From Allantophomopsis cytisporea (taxonomy: Eukaryota > Ascomycota > Leotiomycetes > Phacidiales > Phacidiaceae): a stretch of DNA of 64,000 bases. The stretch spans positions 1,860,001-1,924,000 of the forward strand of contig CP103020.1 of the NCBI GenBank assembly GCA_024752435.1, read 5' to 3'. Every line of letters begins with the position of its first letter. The stretch's first letter is position 1. Below the pieces are notes generated by a model that did not search any database, was not told the DNA's origin, and saw only the letters and a program-made list of their open reading frames with translations. This document shows, piece by piece, positions 11,008 through 23,531 of this stretch. Made by a program: the position numbers and the translations under genes.

Positions 11008-13237
11008 CTAATGGCCCCGCCCAAAAATACTCCTCCGATTAGGCGTCTCCCCATCCGAGTTATGAAGCCCATGGAACGAAAGATGACTGAGCGGTCCACG
11101 TCTAGAGTGTGTACTAGCGCTGGAACTCGTATTCACGTTGGCAGTCTCGTTAGTGGTATGGACGCCGGGAGCAAGCTCGAAGCCAGGCGTAGCAGCACCA
11201 CTCGCATTCCCAGATCTGTTTCCGGAACCCTCCGTGCCATGGAGGGGATGGAGACCGCCAACGGGTGGGAAATAGCTCATTTCGCCCTGGGGCTGCGGGG
11301 ATGGGGGACGGGAGATGGCGGTTTCGTAGTTGGGCAGGTTCTCGGAGTAGGACATGCCGCGGAGGGGGGTTTTGAGGGCGGTGGTGTAGGATGGGACCTT
11401 GGTGAGCTCGGTGAAATCGATGTGTTCGGGTGAGCGCTGGCCTGATGTGAAGCCCGAGTTCATGCCCGAGAGGCCTTCTTCTACGGAGCCGCGGCGGGAT
11501 AGTGGGTTTGAGGGTGAGTGTCGGGCTGCAACGTCAAAGTAGCCGGACTCGGAGCGGGGTGGTGGTGGTTGTCCTAAACCGTGCATGCTTGTTGTGCTTG
11601 AGTGCGCGTTGCTGAGATGCCCGTCGCCTGGGACGTGCGGATCATGGGGATGCAAAGGTGTGTTTCCTCCACTTCCATTGCCGGTATTTCGGCGTAGGAA
11701 ACTCGAGTTTCGAGAGCTGAGGTTAAGGTTTTGCAAACGTGCTGTAAGGGCAGATGGTGGAACAGCTGTGTTGGCTACGCCATTGAGGGAGGAGAGATTT
11801 TCGGCGGATCCGCTTCGGGATTGTGAGTAGAATGGTGTTGCTGCACCAGAAACACCGCCTGGGGTCATGTAGCCCGATCGATCAATATCATCGTAGAGTT
11901 GATCCAGGATGTGCTCGCCATAAAGTGGTGGAGCAGTCTGTGAAATATCGGCCGTCTGTGTGTTATTGACCGTTTGGTCAAGAAGACTGCCGCTCTCATC
12001 GATTGGCATGTTAGGAGAGATGAATATGGTGACAGGGAGAGTTGCTCGAAGCTGCGAGAGACTAAGTCAGTATGAAATGCGAATTTTCGAAGAATACTAC
12101 GTACCTCAGAAACATGCCCATCGGGGTTGTGAAGGGCAATGTTGAATTTGACCTTATGACGGATTTTGATGCCATTAACATCAACATCCTGCATGCACTT
12201 GCTCAATTTCTTGGGCAGATTCATGACCTCTTTGAGCCTGAATCCATCCTGGCCAGACTCATCCAACATATCCAAATAATGTTGTTCCTCGTCTAATTCG
12301 AATTGCCAATGGTCAATATCCCGGTGATCCTTGTGATACCTATCCAGGGCAGAATTTCCATTCGGTCCCGGAATAGTGAACTCCGAGATTTCGACCAAAC
12401 TGCATCTGATTGCACCGATTTTCAAGCCCTTCAATAACGTGGTAAACCTCATCTCCACTTCGATTGCTGTTCCGAACATAATGGCCTTCTGTGGAATGAC
12501 CAGCGAATACTCGATCTTGTTTGGCCAGATGTTCTCCACCGTCATAGCGTGTGCCAACTCCAAAGCTGCGGGGTCCAGAGTTCTCACAATACGAACTGGC
12601 TTGTATGCGTGTAAATCGTGTGCCAACATTCCTCTAGCAACTGTAGCCTTTAATCTGTAGGAAATAAAGCTGTCTCTCAGACCCTCCACACTTTCTGCCA
12701 TAGATCCAGGAATGACCAGCTCAAAGGGCCACTCATGATTTCCAGCCTGCAATGTAGTCGCAGGAGTTTTCGAGGCCGATCGAGTGCCAGAGTTCGTTGG
12801 GCCGACAAATGGAGCCCATCTGTGACTGAAGATCTCGGTCGTCTTATCGATTTTGCTGTTCGAGAGACCGGAGGCAGTCATGCGCGAATCTATCCATCTG
12901 GACGCAAAAAAAATCAGGAATGCCCCATCAAGTCATAGCAAGAAACTCCTTTTACTCACCCAACTCTGAGTGTACCGGTCATTCGCATGTGCACATCCAC
13001 CACTTTCATGGATTCCCGAAGACATAGTACAATTGAGCCTTTCAACAACTGACTGGAAGATTCGTTCTCGTTTCCACGCAGCACAATGATATCATTGTCG
13101 AGTCTGTAGCAGCGCAATCAGTATTCCATGCTGAATATTTCCACAATCAGAACTTTTCCATACCTGACTTCGAACAGCGGAGCCTGCGATCCTGGCGTGC
13201 CTGAATGCGCAAAAGGATTTCCAAAGAAACTAGGCAT
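11008..13237 (-). CDS. creD: Arrestin-related trafficking adaptor CreD
   Basis: Exons 13237-13164, 13103-12960, 12897-12105 and 12051-11008 give 684 residues from MPSFFGNPFAHSG. CreD is the Aspergillus arrestin-like adaptor that recruits the Rsp5-type ligase HulA and promotes ubiquitination in carbon catabolite repression and permease turnover. Arrestin N- and C-lobes occupy roughly residues 20-355: LRGNENESSSQLLKGSIVL, LVIPGSMAESVEGL with FISYRLKATVARG, NKIEYSLVIPQKAIMFGT, LRATLPVTIFISPN. The last exon encodes a Ser/Pro/Gly-rich tail with WW-binding sites: APPLYGEH near residue 378 (canonical PPxY), then VPSY and LPNY-type variants. The last intron (12052-12104) carries a CTGAC branch just before its acceptor, and the joint is phase 0. 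The next recognisable gene upstream, 8 kb away on the same strand, is creC. A different fungal alpha-arrestin is possible, but the PPLY position and tail fit CreD best. Confidence 0.85.
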
Positions 13238-13730
13238 GACGTCGATGCCTCCTTTCTCGGCGCACAGAACCAAAGGAAGGTGGGTTGTAGCGACAAAATG
13301 TACACAAGATTTTTTTTTTTTTTTGATCCCCCTCTTTCACTGATAATGAAATAGGCCTTGACGAGTTGTGAGATGGATGGGCGATAAATATATGACTGTA
13401 GGGTATAATAGAACAACTATCGGAGCGTGTCTGGTGATTTTCGTATGTTGGAGAGAAGAATTGGTGGAAATTCCCAGTAAGATATGGGATGTTGTGATAA
13501 ATGCGGTTATCGGGTTGAACTCCGTGGGTTGGAAGAAAACTGGTGGTGGTGCAGATGTGGTACTGTACTTTGTGGTAACGAATAAGGTGAGGTGAGGCAA
13601 GGTGATGCAAGGTAAGGTAAATATCGGAACAAGGTACAAGTACGTAGGGACTGAGACTGGATAGTATGGGATGGGATGGTACGGCAAATAAGAAAGGCGG
13701 CTTTTCTTTTAGGTAGAGGTAAAGGTAGGC

Positions 13731-13770
13731 GTAGACGTAGACGTAGACGTAAACGTGAACGTGAACGTAG
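13731..13770. repeat. Hexamer repeat (GTAGAC/GTGAAC)n
   Basis: About six consecutive hexamers of the form GTAGAC, drifting to GTAAAC and GTGAAC, about 500 bp upstream of the creD start codon. Confidence 0.85.
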
Positions 13771-14095
13771 AGGCAGAGGGCATGAGGGCGTAAGGGAAAG
13801 GATGAGGGTAGTATTTCTTCTACCTAGTACCTAGGAGGTACAGTACCAGTTGCAGTAGTATGTACCCTTAGGAAGAAGAGTTTCCTTAGTACTTCCGTAT
13901 CTAAGTCCAAGTAGTCCCGAGAGAGGACCTTATTCGCTGGTAGTAGTTGGTGTAGTGCCCGAGAATTAAACAAGTTGCCAAGTCGAGTCGTGCAAGTACC
14001 AAGAAGTTGAGTGGTAGTAGTATATGAGAATGAGAGTGGTCAGTGCGAATTGAATAAATAAGGGAGATGTCAATATGGAGTATGATGGGAGTGAT

Positions 14096-14205
14096 TGAGA
14101 TGAGATGAGATGAGATGAGATGAAAGACGAAAGATGAAAGATGAAAGATGGAAGATGATAGATGAAAAGACGAAAGATATAGATGAGAGATGAGAGAGGA
14201 AAAAG
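14096..14205. repeat. Purine-only GATGA/AAAGATG tract
   Basis: Over 100 bases that are almost wholly purine plus T on the + strand: GATGA units passing into AAAGATG units. It lies within the creD upstream region. Confidence 0.85.
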
Positions 14206-14282
14206 ATTCAAGACAACGAATATTGCTCCTCTTTATTATTATGCTCAATGATTCCGTCCAAGTCTCACTTCTACTGTGTGTG

Positions 14283-14300
14283 ATATATATATATATATAT
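14283..14300. repeat. (TA)n microsatellite
   Basis: Nine TA units directly followed by CA-rich sequence. Confidence 0.9.
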
Positions 14301-14380
14301 GTTCACACACTCACTCACTCATGTACACACACACATCCGTATGAATACATCATACCTACATCGAATCCACGGGCTTGGAT

Positions 14381-14428
14381 TGTGTTGTGTTGTGTTGTGT
14401 TGCTGTGATGTGATGTGATGTGATGTGT
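14381..14428. repeat. TGTGT and TGATG pentamer repeats
   Basis: Four TGTGT-type pentamers are followed within a few bases by four to five GATGT pentamers. Confidence 0.85.
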
Positions 14429-16257
14429 ATTCGCACTCATTGATTCATTCATTCGACAGTCTCCGTGTCACTAAGGTAAGGATAAGGTGAGGTGAGGTGG
14501 TAGGGAAGCATTTCGGATTCGGACTTTGACTCTCCTATTGAATCTCTGAGAATCAATACGATGCCCTTTTCTCTATTCTAAGAAAAGGTACCGATTACGA
14601 TTTGATTTGATTTGATTTGAATACATTTGCATGTGGATGTGGATATCAATTAATTCATGGCACTATAGCAGATGTCAACAAAGGGACAAGAACTCACCCT
14701 GTTGTTATTGTTAGCATCGGTAAATGCTTTAGACTAATGGCACTCAACTAACCCATCACTCTAACGTGCTTTCGATCTTAGATACTATCTACAATCGGCC
14801 ATCTCATCAACACAAGGGAGAGAAGAGGAAAGAGAAGAGGAAAGAGAAGAAGAAAGAGAAGAAGAAAAAGAGAAAAAAAGGAAAGGACAAGGTTGGAATA
14901 GAATTGCCTATCTATGGAGCAGTTGGGACAAAGTAAGGTAAGGAAGGTATTTTGAGCACATTTTGTGACATAATACTTGAAATGATTGAAGTCACTAGGG
15001 AAGAAGTCGACGGGAATAAAAGTTGGCTTTTGATTGAGATGTACATCGATATAAGTGTCCGTCACAATTTAAGGTCATCTGCCAAATCTATGAATACTTT
15101 TTCGGGATATTTTAACAATAGCATTGGTGTACAGTACCATATTCACAGAGATGTCCCCCCGAAGCGATGTCTCTCAAGCTGTACGATACTCGACGACTTT
15201 GACTTTCAACCATGGTGCAAACATACTCAAAATAATACAATACGGTCAATAAATGTAGACATTTTTTATCATCATGAATTTTTCTGTATCTTTCTATAAC
15301 CAATCCAGGATTGATTGTGTGCATGTCAGTGTTGGACCACCATAGAAGATACCGGCAATTTCTCAACGCTACCTCTCAATGTCTCAAATGCAACATCTCA
15401 ACCTCTTCCCCATCAACAACAGAAGTGAATCACTGAAAGCTACCGATGATACACAAAAACCGTCAGGGCCAACCAGCTGATATCCAACGAACCAAGCACG
15501 CCGCATTCATCCCTCGACCCCATTTGACCCGCCAAGCGGTTGAAAGTGGATTCCCTTTTGCCCTTTTTGCTCTTTTTTTCTCTTCCTTTTTCTTCCCTTG
15601 AGCCAGTGGCAGGCGTGATTAGATGGCTTGAGCGTGAAGATAAGATAGCTACTTAGCGACATATGTTCGGCGCCACCATTGCCTTATGAACTTTACCTTT
15701 CCTTGCTGTATGGTGTGGTGAGTGTGCAATCGGAATCCTGGTCGAGCTACTGTGGGATGATGAGAAGGCTGAGGGAGACGTCTTCGTGGAGGAAAGACAT
15801 ACGTAGGTGCGTACGAGGTATTTCATATCTATCAATACAATTACAATGTCTTAGGGGCATATATACTTGGTGGAATAAAATACCCATCACATTCTCAAAT
15901 TCAGTTAAAGCACGAAGCAAGAGTTAAAGCAATAGAATAATCATATAATCATTAACAACGTGGTCCAATCTTCAAAGGCGTTTTCAGAGCCTCGATATCA
16001 AGGGGACACACTACCGACACCAAGCACACGCCTCCGAACCACAAAACACCTACGGCCGCCACACCACGCACGCGGCACCAAAGTTCCAATCGCCGCCGCG
16101 AGAGACAGACAGAAGAAAAAAGGGCACGAAAAGTCAAGCAAAAGCCCCAAAAGCGAATCCACAAGACCGACCAGACCAAGGCAAAAGATATGGAGATATC
16201 TCATGCAGCAGTCCTAACCAGCCAACCATGACACTGAATTCAACCCATCTCGTTCGA

Positions 16258-16280
16258 ATCGAGTCGAGTCGAGTCGAGTC
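16258..16280. repeat. (GAGTC)n repeat
   Basis: About four and a half GAGTC units. Confidence 0.85.
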
Positions 16281-18647
16281 AAACCGAACAGGACAACTCA
16301 TGCATGCTTGATATCCACCGGTAAATCCATGTACGGACTAGATAGACAATAGACTTGGACATACAGACCAAGTCGTGCAAGTACCGCCCCGTTTATGAAT
16401 TTTCCATTGCCTTTTCCAGGGGAGGGGTATGGTATGTACTACGTATCTACGAATGAATGAATGAAAGAACGAACTACCTCAAGAATCCGATTTCAACATC
16501 CTAATGTGTCTTCTACTACGTACCTCGAACTTCACCAATTCAGCACAATAGGCACAAGTCAAGGGGGTACACCACGCAAACAACAGCCAAACCTCAGACT
16601 TTCTCAGACCTCAAACTCAGAGCCAAAAAAAGAAAAAAAAAAGAAGAAAAAAAAAGACGAGAAAATCCGGCATAGAATAGCCCGCACAATCTTCATTCCT
16701 CTTCTCAAATCCCATCTCAGCAAGAAATCCAATTTGCCTCTTCTCACAAACACCTCATACATAAACACCTCATAGAGAAAAGAAACTCTTCCCTGCAGAT
16801 AGATAGGGCGAGAGAAAAAAGAGATTAGAAAAAAAACCCCCCGATTGATTCTCGGGTTATGAAAGAACGGGCCTTTTTTTCGTCCTTTTTTCTTCTTGTT
16901 TTTTCTTGCTTCTTTTGTAGGTATGAGATGCACCGGTACGTCCTTAAAGTCGTGCGTGCTTTTGGTGTACCGTACCGTACCTTACCTATATGTATGTACC
17001 TACGGTATGTAGAATACTACTACGCAGTTACATCCCCTGGCGTGGCCGGATCGCGGCCCTATCTTTCCTAGCGTTGGTGTGTGAGCGTGTGTGCTTCAAT
17101 GTGTCTTGAGTTTGGGTTGGGCGGTGGCATTATGGGTTGTGGAAGTGGCTGGTGGTTGTGGTATATGGTATGTGGTACGTGGTATGTGGATTTGATTGCT
17201 GGACGGACTGTGACATGATCATGAAGGTACAATGTATTTTCGCGTGTTTTGTGAGGGTTGCATGGGATTTGTCTATGGCTGACGGAGTTCAAGTCCTGCC
17301 TTTGGCTACTGTTTATATCTATTTCTATCAAAGTGAGAAGTTATTCCTGGATGAGTGCCGATGGTATTGGCATAGTGCCATGACTGGTATGGTTGTTTTC
17401 ATCGCATCACCATGACAAGCTACTCGGTTGATAGAGTATCATTGATTGCAATGTCTTTAAGTTGATCACACTGTTCCACCCCATGATACATTTACATACT
17501 CACACCGTATCATACACATGTATCTACGCTGTAGACGCAGAGCAGGTACTGTACATACCATACAGTAATAGTCATATATGCTTGATCCCTCTTCCTAGTC
17601 CTCCCGCACGCTTCTGTACGTTCCCGCTGCACAGATCCCACTCCCAGTACGCAGCGTACATCATCACCCGACAGCCAGGTCACAATCAGTCACAGTCACT
17701 CTCGACCAACACAACACAACAACACAACACAGCAGCCAACTCAGGTCTAGAGGTCACAGCCTCACTCATCACCACCAAACCCACCCAGCAGCAAGCAAGT
17801 ATGACGCTCCCACACAATGCAAGAGAAACAGCAGACCAGCGAGAGGGAATCTAACTTTCAAACCAACCTCGGAGCATCTATTGACCAGGAAATCTGTTTG
17901 CTTTCTGCATCACTCGATATCAGATATCAGTCACATCCAAACCCGACATCCAGCCTGAGCCTACCTCTGTGGAGTCAAGTACAATCATCATGAAAGGCAG
18001 CAAAAGTCAAAGCCGAACAACACAAACCATCACACGCCCCACAAGCCTTCTCAAACCTTCCTTGCAAGCAAGCAAAATCCATCCCTTGACAACGAACATG
18101 CAGATCTTCCGCTCTGGATCTCTGAAGTATGTACATACGCAGTACATATCATATTCACGTAGCAATTAACCTCCAAGACAGTGAAATACTACATGGCCCA
18201 TGCACTCGAACAGCAGCAGCACCAAAAAAATTCAAATTGGAGCATTTCACTTGTCATGGAGTTGAAAAAAGTGTGTCTTGTCTACAAGAGAGCCTTGTAT
18301 ATCTTGGCATCGCATCGCATCGCATTGCAACGTCCTAGGTAGGTACGGGAGAGTCGAGCGAGGAGCACAGGCAAGGCTCGGGCAGGCGCGAGAAAAAGCG
18401 TTGACATGCATGACGATGGACATGGAATGGGGAATTGACCAGAGAAGATTCAGATTGAGTGAGAGGCACAGCCGCAGGAGTTGCGGTGCGTGTATTTGTA
18501 TTGCGCAGTATAATCCCCATCCAGAGATATGCATGCTCGATTCGATGCTTTCGGTACTTTATGTGGACTTCATCGACATACCTGCGGTTTTTGAAGTGTG
18601 AGCTTGAGCTGTGAGAGGCGAGGTACGCAGTCCGTAGTACAAGTATT

Positions 18648-18671
18648 GTATGTATGTATGTATGTATGTAG
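18648..18671. repeat. (TATG)n microsatellite
   Basis: About six tetramers. A complementary CATA repeat occurs at 19,855-19,877. Confidence 0.9.
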
Positions 18672-19854
18672 GTGGTAAGTAGTAGCGACCGGGACCAGCA
18701 AGGCTGCCAATGGACTGACTGGACTACACCAACTGCCTTCACCGGTAAGGGAGGTTGGCCGATGTAACGCCGGTGGTCGGCGGGTAACGGGAGAAGAGAA
18801 GAGAAGAGAATGAGACGAAGGGGGAAATTCATGAAGGATACATACCGGTTACCGTGCCAATGGTATCCATAAGGCTCAATTGACCCATACCGGAGCTGGA
18901 AATACCAGAAGCGGAATGATTGAGTACGAGAGCAGGAAGATTGAGATGGATGGGTTTGGGAGAGTTGTGGTATCAATCGATCAATGGCTTGTGAGGAGAG
19001 AGTATGTATGGTAAGGTGAACCTTCACCGCGCACGGAAGTCAGTGCTCTGTTCTATGTCTAGAGTAGAGCAAAGAGAATAGCACAACACGAAGAGAATAT
19101 CCTTCGAAGCAGAGTGCCACCATGGCATTTGATTTGAAATACATAGTAGACTTCCGCACAGAGTTCCGCGTACGATCAACCACGGCGCTCTCCTTGAACC
19201 TGAATATCATCTCCCTCTCCTCGAGATCAAGATCCGCAGACTGGCAGATACGCTGTTTCAGCAGGGCACTGATCAGCGCAAGAGAAACGGGTCCCCTCAA
19301 CGAAGCGCACGCCATAAATCGCGATCACGTTGAGGTAGAGCAAGTAGACTTTCACGCCTTTTCTTGCTTGCGGTTTCCAGGCTCTCATTCGTTGCAGCTC
19401 GACTCGAAGTTGCACATCACATGGATATGGACATGCACATTGACACTGGCATTGAGTTGGAAGATTCGATTGTTGCCGTTTGCTGAGCATCATTACCGCG
19501 TGCGGTAGGCATCTTGAATCTCCATGGGGAATATCGTATGTTGGTGACAGATGCGATGTAGCAGATTCGAGGTCGAGCAAAGTTCTAGTGTCAGGTACGG
19601 GGAGTTTTGAGTGAGGCAGAATATCATTGACATTCCATTCGCATGGACCCGTTTGGTTGGTGGCCCATGTCATGTTTTCTGACATGCTTATGTAGGCCGA
19701 CGGAGTCTACATACATCCATACTGCGCAATACATACCAACGATACGGTGTGTTTTGACGGAAGGTATGCTTGCATGCATTCATCATACGCAGTACTGATC
19801 CCGTACGATGAACATCCTGCGATATTGATTAAATTCCATCCCGAACTGCACTTG

Positions 19855-19877
19855 TACATACATACATACATACATAC
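19855..19877. repeat. (CATA)n microsatellite
   Basis: About five and a half tetramers. It is the inverse complement type of the TATG repeat 1.2 kb to the left. Confidence 0.9.
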
Positions 19878-20203
19878 GCAAGTCCCACTCGTTCACAGCG
19901 CCAGCAAAACAATCTGCATGAATGCTTGTAGATCATCCGTACCCACCTCACAACACAGTGGCAAATCTCACATGTACCTACTTACTTGATGTACATAGGT
20001 AGTATCGTAGAAGACGGAGTTGGAGTTGAGGGACGCTCAAATCCATCCCCTTCCACATCCCACCACGTGAAAATCAATCCCCCCAACAAAAGAGCCGCAA
20101 GCCGTACGCCGCAAGGAAGCCCGCAAGCGGTATGTCATTGGTGCGCATCGATGCCACCGCCAGAGCGACGCAGCACAAGTAACGCAGCAGAACCCGAAGT
20201 CTG

Positions 20204-20230
20204 GAGGTCTAGAGGTCTAGAGGTCTAGAG
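20204..20230. repeat. (AGGTCTAG)n repeat
   Basis: Three octamer units with TCTAGA cores. Confidence 0.85.
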
Positions 20231-20625
20231 TCCAGAAGCCAGAGCTCAGAGCCCCATATACATACAACCCATCCGCACGATTCCACCGTATTCGGGCCGC
20301 GAGGACCCGCTACCACCTACGTACTGGCTACTGCGAAGCTCAGGCAAGCTCGAGCTCAAGCTATGACTACTGACTGACTGTATGAAAGCTCAAGACTGAG
20401 ACGGAGGGAGGAAGGGATGAAAGCTTGCTTTGCTCGCTTGCTTGCTTGCTTGTTTCATGGAGGATTCAGTCCTGATCATATTTCTTCATCTGATCCAATA
20501 CCGTAGCTCAATGCACGTGAATGTGACGGTCCGGAACATAAGCAGTATCTCTTGGATTATGCGTACCGTGTGGTAGTCTGTAGCTTTTCTCGAGAAGAAG
20601 TACGAACTGCCGTGCTCTATGCAGT

Positions 20626-20651
20626 ACTCTACTCTACTCTACTCTACTCTG
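20626..20651. repeat. (CTCTA)n repeat
   Basis: Five pentamer units. Confidence 0.85.
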
Positions 20652-21340
20652 TTCTATTCTACGTAATACGAGAGTAAGAATTCAGAGTGAAAGTCAAGCA
20701 ATCCAAGAGAAATCACAACGTCTGACCCGCCATGCCAGCTAGTCAGCCTACAGCGAGGGGATTCCGTGGGCTTGTGCGTGCTAGCTAGTCGCATGTGAAG
20801 GAGGAATTTCGCAAGGCACGAGTGATAGATGGCATCCGATGAGGTCAACAATATTTGGATTCGATGGGATTGAGATGGGATACGTCATAGCTTTTACGGA
20901 TTTCCCATTCATTGTTTTTCACGTTTCTCTACGTGTGTAGTAAATATACTATGTACAGCCAACATAATTGTGGTTTCAAGAACATTGTAAGGCATACATA
21001 CTGGGTATATATCCATGTGAAGTAAGGTACCTACGAGGATGATATCGTTGTGCGTGTCTATGATACGATCTGAGGTAGTGCGTAGAAACAAGCATAATAA
21101 TTGCATATACGGGATGACCATATCTTTCTGCAGCAGCTTTATCTACACATCCAACACCAACGTATCGTTATCTACAAAACTCACCGTGCCCAGCCACAAA
21201 AGCACATGCTTTGAAGCACTCATATCCCAACACACTCATTACAGCCAATCATCCAAGCCCAAGCATGTGAACTATGCTTTCTCGCCAGTACCAGTGAAGA
21301 AACTCAAGCCGTTCAGCGCGGCAGCGGCATAAACATGAAC

Positions 21341-23531
21341 TTACGAAGCGCCACTCAACGCAACCTGGCTAGCATTGGGATGTTCTTGAGGACGGTCCCA
21401 TGTGCGGATATGGCCTGAGTACATAGGTCAGCACAGTCGATAAGATGCGCAGTAAGCGCGCAAAGCCCAAAGGTAAATAAATGGGGTAAGCCCAACCACA
21501 TCGAATTCAATTGTAAGGTCAAAATCCTACCGGGAAGGTCTACACTCGAATAGGCACCTCGTACACCATGTTCAAAGCACGCGAAAGGGAAACTATGGTT
21601 CAATGAGAGTAACATACCTTTCTTGCAACTCGTGATGATACTCTCCTCGGTGAAATCCAACCAACAAAGTTCCTCATCATCAATCTTCTTGTTCGCAACA
21701 GGCGGCAATTCCGGGACATGTGCTCTTTGCCCAACCTCATGCTTAATAGCGCCCTCGCTCACACCTTCCTCGGATAAATTCGAGTCCGCTCTTGGACGTC
21801 CGGTGGTCTGACTCTCCATCCTGTACAAGGGGTTCGGGAAGCGGGAAGAGACAGAGCCACGGTGGCGAACTGAGAGGGCTTTGGGCCGATGGAGCATGCC
21901 AACAGAGAAATCCCATAGAAGGAGACGACAGTCCTCACCGACAGAGCCAAAACGGTAGTTCTTGTCATCGCAACGCCAGGGGTCGAATGCGACAGCTGTG
22001 ACGAAGGATTGGTGGCCTGGGCAGCGTGCGACGATGGATGCTTCTGCGAATGACCAGATGGTCACCAAGTCGTCCTGGCCGCCTGTAAGTATGTATTTCG
22101 CATCTGGAGACCAGCACACGCATGATAGGCCCCCATAGTAGGAGGGGAAAATGTGAAGAAGCTTTTCTGAGAGGTAATCGATGATGCGTAAGGAGCCATC
22201 TTCGGATACAACTGCTAGATGACGGTTGTCTGGGGAAAAGGCGAAAGCGTTTATGCGCTGGTTAGACAACTTCCAAAAGGCAACAGGGTTTGTTTTCTGA
22301 TTCTTCGAATGAACGGATTTGTGAAGTTGCATGTTGATGGCTGGTGATCCATTACCATTCGCATAACCATTGGTGTATCCATTTTCTTCGGCAATAAAGG
22401 GGGCATCTTCCTTCTCCTTGTCATAAACGACTAGAGAGCCATCCATATGTGCCGCCAGAAACAGATTTTCAGATCCGGGAATCCAACGAATCTCAGCCAC
22501 AGGAGTTGCATTGATGACGCCGTTCTTGTTCAATCGAGTATACTTCTGAGACATGGGCTCATACCAGATGATCTCACCTGTGGAAAATCCCATGATCAAA
22601 TCTATATGGCCAGGTCCTTTGGTGACATCATTGACATCATGGCACAAGCAATGACCTTTGGTGAACAAGATCTTCGTAAGATGTTCTTGTTTCGCTGATG
22701 AGGAAAGATCCAGCCATTGATAGGCTCTATTAATATTAGCAAAGACAAAAAGTCCTTCAACAGGTCGATCCGACAACTTCTTCGCCAAACTCTCATTCAC
22801 AATGACTCTAGAAATAAAGGAAGAGTTGCTCTTGGCAATGTTGTTCTTCGGTTTCCTGCGTTTCGAAGAGTCTTTCACAGGTGCTGCCGCAAGGCTCGAA
22901 TTTCCTTCACCAAAAGCCGGCGCACTTCTAAAAGAAACTGGTGGTTTCGAGCTCCCATTGAATGATGATGTTGCTCCTGCATCACTGCTCTCCGTAGCCA
23001 TATCTGTTGATGATTCCCCTTCATTGGGATGCTCTTGTATGCTCGATTGTATCCCACTGATATTGGTACCGACTTTGTATAGTGGAGGGCCCGATGCACG
23101 AGAGCTGAGAGAGAGTAGTGATAATTTGGTGCCCGCCGAGGCTGGCTGTGGTGTTGTCGCAAGAGGATTTGGGTTGATTATCGCAGGCTCCGAGGGATGC
23201 GGTGGAGGGGTTGCGAGTTGTAGGTCATCTCTGAGTACATATGTTCCTATGCCAAATCAATACATAGTTCGTCAGCAACCACGCTTGACCGCATTACCTT
23301 CAGCGACCAGCAATTGATATTCGGGCCCCGTAGGAGTCGCAAGCGTATTATTTGTTTCAATCATTGGAGCTGCTTGACCTGCAGCGACTGCGGCATTATA
23401 CGCCGCTTGGTTTGGGTATCTCGGTGGAGGCGGAAGAACACTGCTTGGAAAGGACTTGTTAGTTGTTTGGGTCCAAAGATGAGGGTCTAATAAATGAAGG
23501 GGGTCCATGATAATAGCATGACTTACAACAT
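21341..23531 (-). CDS. creC: WD40 protein CreC (catabolite repression)
   Basis: Exons 23531-23527 (only ATGTT), 23440-23298, 23246-21618 and 21414-21341 give 616 residues, close to Aspergillus CreC. The tiny first exon joins to read [11 protein letters not shown], the usual CreC start; the last exon reads [15 protein letters not shown] to a TAA. CreC partners and stabilises the deubiquitinase CreB, which acts on targets such as sugar permeases during carbon catabolite repression. The N terminus is Pro/Ser-rich with a PPLY motif at residues 103-106. WD repeats follow: [57 protein letters not shown] with [11 protein letters not shown]. An acidic/Ser-rich insertion ([11 protein letters not shown]) precedes the final blade, as in family members. 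The third intron (21415-21617, 203 nt) is long for this window. Transcribed away from GEM1. Confidence 0.92.

Larger units (their letters stand above)
13238..21340. other. 8 kb gene-free region upstream of creD
   Basis: No convincing coding gene or RNA gene. The region consists of short-period repeats and skewed low-complexity tracts (listed separately for the clearest), with frequent TACGTA/TACCTA-like motifs. Open frames are short, except one of 165 codons from ATG on the - strand at 18,832-18,335, whose translation is compositionally odd. It could be a long regulated leader or promoter of creD, a noncoding transcript locus, or decayed sequence; the bases alone do not decide. Confidence 0.5.

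Noticed and set aside
16240..16285. GTTCGAATC resembling a tRNA T-arm box
   Set aside because: Flanked by GAGTC repeats; no A-box or cloverleaf can be formed. No tRNA or rRNA was found anywhere in the window.
17462..17854. 130-codon open frame on the + strand in the creC-creD spacer
   Set aside because: Composition follows local His/Thr/Gln-rich repeats; no start context, splice partner or family resemblance.
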